Shown here piece after piece: positions 1 to 9,400 of a stretch of 17,743 bases of DNA; positions within the stretch are counted from its first letter, which is position 1, and the number at the start of each line of letters is the position of its first letter. The notes under the pieces were generated by a model. It saw only the letters and a list, made by a program, of their open reading frames with translations. It did not search any database and was not told the DNA's origin. Both the position numbers and the translations under genes were made by a program. The DNA is from Hirudo medicinalis (lineage: Eukaryota; Annelida; Clitellata; Hirudinida; Hirudinidae): contig MPNW01000964.1 of the NCBI GenBank assembly GCA_011800805.1, positions 3,381-21,123 on the forward strand. Direction: 5' to 3'.

Positions 1-1440
1 ACTCCTCCAAACATTTCATGCCACAGTCAGACAGTTAAAAGAGCTGTTAAGCTGACTTCTGATTCATCAAAAAAGGCAGTCAGTCTTAGCAAAAGCAATA
101 ACCTAATTCTTGCAAAATGCAAGAGTAAGAGGGACAGGAAATGTTTTAAGACCAAAAAAGACTACAATTTATCTTATTTATTGTCAATAAACTCATATTA
201 AGTGATTGTGGCAAAATTTTAATTAATTAAATCAAAAAAGTAGCTAAGGGACTATTTTTTATGATAAGGTCATAAATGCAGAAATGAACATGCGATTAAG
301 ATTGGAGTGGAGCGTCCTACAGCTTTGAAATTTTAAATACTATCATAATATGGCATGATTTAATTACTCCAGCCTGAAGCAATTCATTTTTCAAAAAAAA
401 GTTATTTTTTGCTGGTGCCTAATATACATACCATTCACTGCCCCGCTCCAACCTCTCCCGTAATTTATATTTATTTATTCTATTAAAGTCCCCTGCATAA
501 CTGAGATGATTTGGGCTTGTTAGTTAATGCTAGCGATAATAAAATAAAGATTGTTAGAAGATCAAGTAGTCCAAAAACATGTTGGATCAAAAGACACACT
601 TAATTAATTATCTTGTAGTCTCTCCCGTCACGCGCTACACGACTTTATATACCCACAGCCAGCCAAGCTCATTAACATGCAGAATACATCAGCTCACAAC
701 CAATCATTTCAAAGCGCGGCATCTTGCAGACGATTAAAACACATCGACCAACTCCATCACGCACACACATACATCCGCGCCAAAAAATTATTCCCGAAAT
801 AAACATTAACAAATGTCACGTTACTGACAAGCAAAATAAAAAAAAAAGCAAAGCAACAAATCAATAAATCCATAAAATCAAGTGTCATAAGCCATTAGAT
901 TATGAATTAATTTATTTCATGTCTCTTCTAGGTGGAAATTAATGGAGGTCGTCTTTGTCATCAACACGTTCTTAATTAATAGCTGACGTTATGAGGTCAA
1001 ATTCAAATGCTCACAATTGTCCACTTTCTGGCCAACAACATTTGCTGCTTTTTAACGGTGGTTTCCTCGACGTCATCATCATAAATATTTTACTTTTATT
1101 ACAAATTTTGTTTATTATTTGAAAACTACATACCCGTTTCTCTGGCGTCTGTCTGCTCTAAGATTCTTGAATTAATTATTAAAGATCATATTCCGAAATA
1201 TTTCACCGCTTATTTAATGTGTCGTTCAAACTGAGCTATTTAAAAAGCTTAATTGTAAAAAATTTCACAGAAAAAAAAGGAATTATAATATTTTGGCAGG
1301 GCGATTTCTTAATTCTCCAGAATTCACTGCTATTGAAATTAGCCAAATAGAAAATAAAATTTAAAAGAAACAGTTTTTCTGCGTAATTGGAGAGCTTAGC
1401 GCAAATATTTTTGAGTTTTTCTAGCACTAGGTAATAAAAT
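1..1440. other. Upstream AT-rich non-coding region
   Basis: No coding region is supported here on either strand; the open frames are short and of low complexity. TAATTA/TTAATTAA motifs recur (about 220-232, 598-610, 905-912, 971-980), as expected in very AT-rich DNA but also compatible with homeodomain binding. A less AT-rich stretch at about 625-780 contains a TATA-like TTTATATA (644-651) and a CCAAT motif near 700, so an upstream non-coding exon or distal promoter could lie there. This is not proven. Confidence 0.5.
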
Positions 1441-1451
1441 TAAATACTAAC

Positions 1452-1505
1452 ATGTGCGCACATCACTTATTATATGTGACAAAACATAGTCGCTTATTAA
1501 ATCAG
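1452..1505 (+). promoter_or_regulatory. Candidate proximal promoter of the adhesion gene
   Basis: A perfect 12-bp palindrome, ATGTGCGCACAT, lies at 1452-1463. It is followed by a TATA-like TTATATG near 1470 and an initiator-like TCAG near 1502, about 30 bp before the predicted start codon. The TGCGCA core resembles an NRF-1 half site. The arrangement would give a very short 5' UTR. It rests on motifs and position alone, and an alternative first exon farther upstream is equally possible. Confidence 0.25.
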
Positions 1506-1511
1506 CGGCTG

Positions 1512-1535
1512 ATGCTTCGGCGAGTTTGGAGATGA
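1512..1535 (+). other. Seven-codon uORF overlapping the main start codon
   Basis: An ATG at 1512 opens seven codons and ends in a TGA at 1533-1535 that overlaps the main ATG (1532-1534) as ATGA. If the transcript begins upstream of 1512, ribosomes meeting this uORF would terminate exactly on the main start codon, which could favour reinitiation or dampen translation. Whether the region is in the mature 5' UTR is not shown by the sequence. Confidence 0.35.
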
Positions 1536-1586
1536 AGACGGGACTTCTGCTGTTTATACTGATTACACTCGCTCTCATTGAAACAA
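1532..1586 (+). CDS. Exon 1: signal peptide
   Basis: The ATG at 1532 opens MKTGLLLFILITLALIET, a classic secretory signal: a lysine followed by a leucine/isoleucine-rich core. The donor is CAA|GTGAAT, leaving phase 1. Joined to exon 2 it gives ...IETSGGELRIRPYG in frame, with cleavage plausible near residue 19. This was the only nearby upstream frame I found that supplies a signal sequence and a matching phase. A uORF overlaps this start. Confidence 0.82.
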
Positions 1587-3378
1587 GTGAATTGATATTT
1601 AGTTTAGTTTGAGTGGGTTTGTTCAGTCAATGTAAGGTTTGCAGACGTTCTTGCAGTGTTTAACTTCGAGACAGTTAAATTACTGTTTAATTATAAAGTA
1701 CTAATCTTATTAATCTGATAACGAATATAATGATATGCTCATATTTTTTGCATGCCTCATTTAATTAAGAATGTGGCTCAATTATGCTAGCGAATTATAT
1801 ACTAGATAACGTTCTCTAAAATCCCTTTAATATTTTGTACTAGTGTCATGTACTACTTTTAAACTAAGGTTCTTATTCATTTTTTATTTCATTTTATGAA
1901 TTAATTACGTTCTGTTGCAGAACTTAACTATATTTTGTGGTAAGACTGCCTCCAATTTTTGTCGTATATAAAATTCACAAAGTTCTTACACAGGTGGAGG
2001 TGAATTGCGCATCAGACCATATGGACCTAATTTCATAAAAATGTCAGGAAGTTCAATGGTTGTCACCTGTGAATATATTTCAAATGGTGAAGATGATGAT
2101 GGTGGGCCTCCCATCTGGTTGGACAATAGAGGTGAAATTGTTGGTGAACGCAATAGGAGGTTAGATTTTCAGCAGTTTGTTCAGTAATGTGAAATAATGC
2201 TAAAGAATGCAGTAGGAATATTTTGCAATAATAATAATAAGTTAATTTGTAAGGCATCATCTGCATAACATCAGAGACATGTTGTATTTTCGTTTTCCTG
2301 GCTTTATATTGGTTTCCTGAAGAGATGAGTCTTCAGGTGACGTTTGAAAAGCTCCAGGGATGGTTGAGCTCTTACTAGGGGAGGTAGTGCATTCCAGACA
2401 GCAGGGGAGGCTTAGGAGAAAGCCTGTTGACGAGGCATGATTTGTGGAATGGTTGGCGTAATTGCAATTGCTCTGTGGATGAGAGGCAAGTTAGGGAGTG
2501 CTGTTTTAGTGTTTATTAAGCATGAGCTGCCATTGGACCTGATAAGTCATAACTTGAAGGCAATATGTTGATCGAGTTATCATTTTGAAACATTTATGTA
2601 GTTACTGGCTTTTAATGTTAATCATAATTAAGGAATAGTTATTATTTCTGCAGGGTTAAGATTATAGTCATTTTTATGTGTAAAAATAATCTCTTACATC
2701 AAAATATAGTAATATCAATTATTGAGGTTTATTTTGTTTCACTAGGCTAATGAGCGCATTATCTTCCTACTGCAGATTTGTTGAAAATGACTTAGGCATC
2801 ATGAAGTTGTACATAACTTCGATCTCAGAAGATGATGCTGGTGAATACAAATGTGTTAAAGGGACTGAGAGCAGATCAATCTACCTGCAGATATTTAGTT
2901 AGAATGATACTTTTTTTTGAGTGTGTTTCAATATTTAAGAGATTAAATAGTTTATTTTGATAATGTGGATCACTGTTTTCAGGGTCTTTCAGACATGAAA
3001 ATATTTTTAGATGTGCAGATATTTTTATCAGTTGTCTTTGTGTCATAGAGTTTTTGTGTAAAATTTAGCTCAAATTAAATTAATTTAGAACTTTTTGTGC
3101 ATAAACTTTGACAACGTAAACTTTGACCTAAACTTGAATTCAAATCATTAATAATTAATTTCAGAGGACATAACATTCGACGACGCCCCGACAGTCCAGC
3201 ATCTGAACGTCAGCAGCAATGGCACGATCAGATGCATGGTCAGTGGCACCCCAGAAGTGAGGATATCGTGGAGGAAAAATTCGAGAAGGATCGGAACGGC
3301 CGGTAAGCAGATGTTTTGTTGGATTTGTTTTTTAACTGGCGAAATGTTGCTTTCGGCAATTAACATCCATTGTTATTA

Positions 3379-3419
<41 letters not shown>

Positions 3420-6400
3420 GTTATTGTTATTGTTTTTGTTTTTGTTTTTGTTTTTATTTTTATTTATTTTTATTATTATATTAGTAGTGCTTTATCATGC
3501 ATTGAATGATTTCAATCTAATTGAATGGTTCATTTTTTTGTCCTATTCTTAAATTTATTTAATTATATAAGTTTATTTATTTTGATTCAGATTGATAAAT
3601 TACTTTGACAGCTTTTGCATTTCCTTTTTGATGTTCAATTTTAAATCGACTCTTTTTCTCATGCGCATTATTTTCGTACTCCGCAGCAACCAAGCTGAGT
3701 CATCTTTTAACTGCAATTAATGGATTTTTAAACTTTGGACGTTAACCTCCAAATTGCTGCAATTTCACAGGAAAACATTCCTCATTTGAAAACAAATTGA
3801 ATAATTTAAACAAACTTTTCTTTTTCTAAAATTCATTGTTTTTCATTTATTTGTCTTTTGTTTGGCTCTTCAAAATTATTTGTACAGAACAATAATCATT
3901 GATGTCGCCATGGCAAACAAAATGTCGACGATGTCTGTCAAACAATCAAATTCCTCAACTCAAATTATAATTAACAAAAGAAAACATTTTGTCATTTTCA
4001 ATTTTCTTTTTTTTTTTACTTATTTACAAGGTTTTTTTCCAGATCAACTAAGACTCACTGTCATGAGAGAGGGTCTCAAAATTTTGAATGTAACAAAAGA
4101 TGACGAGGGCTGGTACACATGCAGAGCAGAAGTCGATCTTACGGGATCCTACTCTGAACAGAGGATACAAGTCTTCGTTGATCGTGAGTGACCACTTTTA
4201 ATTCTGTAGGGGATTCATTGTTTACCATCAAAGTGACGTTGTGCTGATGTGATTTCTGAGCAGATTTTGAGAAACTAGAGCTTGTAAGGAAAGTTGTCAT
4301 GATGAGTGAGTTGTGATTTGTCAAGATTGGCCATCACGGGTTGATTGAAATTGAAGTAGAAAGTTACAGTGGACAGATTATCAAATATTCGTTGCTAACT
4401 TTATGTGCCGCTTCAAACAAAATTTCATTATTAAGTCATTAAGCAAGCTCTCACCTCTTCACAGTTCTCAGAAGCATGATGAAAATGAAATGAACTCATT
4501 AAACTCTTAGTATTCATGATTGACAGATCCCCCTCTGATCCTTGGGAACTTAGGACAGATTGATGCCTTGTTGGGGAGCCATAGTGTGGTCTCCTGCACA
4601 GTCCAGGGCTTTCCATATCCTCTTGTGAACTTCTCAAAGGTTGAGAACTTTTAACTTTCTTGACAAGATGTTGTTATGTTTCCCAGGAAAGGAGTGGTTT
4701 TAGGAAAAGGTCACGAATGAATGAATGCATTTCCGATGAATTTTTATTTTATTTAATTTGAATGTTACTCTTAAGGCAAATAGTGGAAAAATAATCAGTG
4801 AGAAATATTTGACATGTCAAACATTTAAGGACTTTAAGATGCTTTTTTTTCATCACCTAGCTGTCTTTGGATGATGATGATGATGGTGAGGAGGAGGACA
4901 TTTCATCTGTGGATGATGTCACCATGGCAAACAACACTTTGACATTTGTCAACATCAGCAAGTCCCATGAGGGTCGATACAGGTGCACTGCCACCAACAT
5001 CCTTGGTCGTCACTCTCAGACATTCAGTCTCAGAGTTCTGGGTTTGTTGATGTCATTCAATTGGAGATAAGCTTCAGGATTCATGCAAGTGTGGTGATAC
5101 TTTGATGCTGATGATGATGACGACGACGACGACGACGATGATGATGATGGATTCTTTGCTTCAAGGAAGGGATTTAACTTGATTTAACTTTGGTAGATAT
5201 TCTTGATTAGAGACTGATAGCACGAAATGTGATTATTAAGTGATGATAGATAATTTCTATCCTTGATGTCATTATTAATATAATTGCTATTCCTAATGTA
5301 AATATTAAAAATTATGTGTTCTGTAATTAATTAATTAATTAGACCCCTGAAATATTATTTTACCATAATTTCCAGTTCCTCCAGAGGTAATTCTTCCACC
5401 CTTTGTGGCAACAGATGTGGGTTCTGAAGTGACCATTTCTTGCCTTGGTCTGGGTGATCCCATGCCTCACTTGACGATGAGCAGAAAGATGGATGGAAGA
5501 AACCTGTCAGGGGAGGAGGTGATTTTAAAGTGATCTTATGATCTTACTGTTAATGTATGTTACTCACTTGTCTGTGGGGATAACCTAGTTTTGATTCAAG
5601 ATGATAGATAAACAGATAGGCAATGTTGGTGATGATGACGAGGATGATTTGATGCATTTGTTGCTTATTAGTTTAAAAATAAATTGTTGTAAAAGTTGTG
5701 AAATATATTCGGCATAATTTCCTAAAGATCCTACTTCAGCATTACCAGTTTGCAATTTAATATTAATCAGGTATTTATCTATTCGACATTTTTGTTTCTA
5801 TCCATCACTCAGTTTAGCAGTGGTCGAATGCAGACGAGTCGGTCCCCAGGTGTTCTCAACCTGACGATCGCCATGGTGACCGTCGAAGATTCCGACATCT
5901 TCACCTGCACTGCTGTCAGTTCGGTCGGTCGGTCCAGCGAGGACGTGAGGCTGGTGGTTCAATGTTGGTCTTCATTCATTATTACCTTGTCATTATTTCC
6001 ACTACAATCTTTCATGTTATTTTGACATTGATATCAGATAGCCCGCGGTTCGAAGAGGGTAACATGACTTCCCTGGTTTATGGGTGGGGTGATCAAGTGG
6101 TCCAAATTAACTGCAAAGTTCACGGCGAACCAAAGGTGAACATTCAGTGGTACAAGGGTCAAGACATGGTCACAGGTAGTGAGAGTTATCAGGAGTTTGA
6201 AACCTCTTCTGGAAGTGTCCTTCAGGTAATCTTGAAATAGTTATTTTCAAATAAGTGCAGTGATAACACAAAATAGGGATAATTTAGGGGGTAGGGTGGC
6301 AAGTGCCAGGGGCCCAGAATTTTTTGGGACTCGCCTGTTAATTAAAATTTCACAATCGTGAATTTTTTTGCTTTTCTGTTACCAAATTGAGGTAGGGGCC

Positions 6401-9400
6401 TGAAATATAAAGAGAAATTGCGTGATTTGAGTGCAGATTGTAAATGAATTTAGTAGTTCTTCATTTTCATTTTGCATCTGCAACTCTTATTTTAGTCATA
6501 AGCTTCAAATATGGATATTTTGGTACAAGGTGTCATTGCGAGGAGAATCAGGTGAGGGACTCCATGGAATGTACACCTGTCGTGCCACCAACAAGTTGGG
6601 ATCCGATGATTTCAACATCACTCTCGAGATACCTCGTAAGTTCAAACCTTGGCGTTCAAAGGAGAGCAGAGAATGTGTTGCACGAACTGTCATACACCAA
6701 TACATTTAACAACTAAATAAAATTAATTATTATTAAATTTAAACAATTAATTGATCGATTAGAATAAGTCATCAACATGATTGCTACTGAAGTCACCACT
6801 TTCAACAGCTGTGCCTGACAAACCAGACGTGAGAGTGTTGAGGTTAAGACCGGACGACGTCAGCATCTACATCAGCAGCCATCTCCAAGGCGAAGCATCT
6901 GTCCAGGTGACACATTATTCAATGTCACTCGTGGCTGAGCACGGTTCCACGTCAAATGTTTCTGGTAATCAATTTTACTTCTTTCATGTTTTTGCAAATT
7001 TTAGTTTATTGTGGCCTAACTTCATTCATACTTTTATTTTTCAGTGCTAGTTCAGGACATGGATCAAATTTCTAATTGTGAGTTTCTTTTGTTCAATTGC
7101 TTGAATTTATAACGTAATATAACTTAATATGACATATAACAGGGTATGACATTGTGCACCTTAATATAATCTAATAAGACATTTCCAAGACATTGGTCAT
7201 CAAAGATATTTTCCTCCTAACAATTGCAGTTTCAGCAGCAACGGCAATAATCGAATATTTGATCCCCAACACGAGTTACATCCTCTTTGTGAGTTCGGTC
7301 AACCCGGTTGGACCGGGAGATGCTTCAAGGGTCGAATTCCGAACCTACGAACCCAGTTTGTATTTTTATTTAGCCAATCTTTGAGTGCCTGGTGTGTCCG
7401 AATGGGATGTGAAGGCATTTTTTAATCGATCTATCATTTATGTAGCAACCCTAACCGAGGGCACTCCCTGGCGGAGTAGGCTGGGTTGCAAACACGACAC
7501 ACTACGACTATTGCACAACCTAGTCGGCCAACTTGCAAGCCAGTTGGGAGCAGAAACTTTCCATGTTTTGACTGAAGCATTAATGAATTTAGATTGTTTA
7601 ATTATTACATGTAAACTTTATTGTTATCATCACCAATATCAACAAAATCACTAACATTGGCATAGATGTCATGGTTGACATTAAAGTCTGCAGTACGTGC
7701 AGCATGTTGCAAACTAATTATCTTTTGTGCGTGTTGTTCAAAAGTATTTTTCTCAGAAATTATGTTGTTTGTGTATTTAAACCAGTTTTTATTCCTTATC
7801 GGTGTGCAAGCTGGTTCAGAGGTGAAGCATCCCCTCATTAGGTGTTCACAACCCAGCTTGCACCTCCTCAAGGAACACCTGAGAGGGGCACTGTATAAAT
7901 GGCCTAGGGGTCCCTGATACTAATCCTGTGACTTGTTAACACATGTCACTTCGAAATTTGTGCATGTGCAGTGTTGTTCATTATTGGTATTGTGACATGT
8001 TCAATTACTCTAGTGCACCATCCCAGCATTCACCTGCCACATATATTTGCACATTGAACTGAAGAAATGTTATTAAAAATATGTTATGTTAATAACATCC
8101 TGAGTTTGAATTTGTAAAGGAATCCCAGATGAGGTTGTTGCAAATGTGACGTCGTCCGATTCAAACTCTGTAACTTTGAACTGGAAGCCACCTTATTCTG
8201 GAGGGTCCAACATCACAGGGTACATGGTATGCCACAGGAAGGTGAGAAGAATTTCAAATCATGAGGATTTTTATTATAAATTAGAAAAATTGAAAAATAT
8301 AATAACAAAGATTGATTGAATTTCATCGAAGGTCAAGTCCTCTGATGTCGAATCCCTCGAACTGTCATCAACTTGGATTGAAAATTCTCTTCCTCCACAT
8401 TTTCCTCCTTCCTTCATGGTGGTTCCAACGGGAAAAGTCCCCCAACAGGATGAAACATCTTATCACCACGTGCCCCCTCACGACCAGTTGACCTTTGAGG
8501 TTGGCGACCTTGAACCCTCCTCATTTTATCAGGTCAAGGTCGTGGCTGTCAATAACATTGGTTCCTCTCCAGCTCAGCCCGAGTTCTTTGTTCAAACAAA
8601 TCGAGGTGACGTTCGCCAGGATTTTGTGTTTGAAGTTGATTTCTCAACAATTATTTGGTAATTCACTTATTTTCAGGCAGCAAAGGATTTCTGCCTTTTT
8701 TCCTGCAGACTTCAAACAGCAGCATCCTCATCGGGCTCGTCTTCATCGTCATCGTCGCACTGGTCGTCGTAGTCGACGTCTCGTGCTACGTCTTGAATGA
8801 CTGCGGCTTATTGATGTGTTGTTGCATGCTGGCATGTGGAAAAGCGAAGAAGCATTCCATTTCTCCGAGGAAGAGCAAAGCCGACAAGAGGGAGTTCAAC
8901 GATTTGTCAGTCGACGTGACTTTGTCTTTTTTCGATCCTTTTTCATTAATTACGTCAACTCGTGTTGCTCTTGGCTCATCGCAAATGCAATTTGGAATTT
9001 CTAAAAATTCCACTCCAGGATTTCATCGATGAAGCAACCTCCTTTGGAAGGAGTAGAGAATCTTCCCGACGAAGTGCTGGACGTGGTTGTCATTGACAAC
9101 AGCACCACCTCGGAGCCAATCAGAATGCCGACGGAGAACCACTTAAACGAGATTGGTGGTGGAAAAGAAGAGGATAGATGCCCTCTGGTGGAGGGGAAGC
9201 TTTGCTCTGCTGAAGAGGATGCTGTTGACAGGGATGACGATGACGATGATGAAGAACTTCCAACACCTCCTCTCATTGCTTCTGGACCACTTCACATCGA
9301 AAAGTCCGAGTGAGTACGAAATTGTTTTATTAATTAACTAGTTGAGAGTTATGTTTTCCAAAATAAGTATTACGTTATATTAAATCATTGCCTTTAAATA

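Larger units (their letters stand above)
7356..8119 (+). other. Intron 14, the longest intron
   Basis: A 764-bp intron between the two FN3 domains. Two GC-richer, structured segments (7445-7489 and 7804-7863, entered separately) are embedded in AT-rich DNA, and a TATAAAT occurs at 7894-7900. These suggest one or two old repeat insertions. Frames over the intron on both strands are not homologous to anything I recognise. Confidence 0.55.

Noticed and set aside
3236..3552. Poly-Tyr and poly-Leu frames in intron 4
   Set aside because: Produced by the TTA/TTG/TTTTTG microsatellite beyond the exon 4 donor.
8495..8800. Arg-rich frame over the transmembrane exon
   Set aside because: Wrong-frame reading across a real intron; the correct frame gives the membrane helix and NCAM-like motif.
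9001..9276. Poly-Ser minus-strand frame
   Set aside because: Antisense shadow of exon 18, whose Asp codons read as Ser on the other strand.
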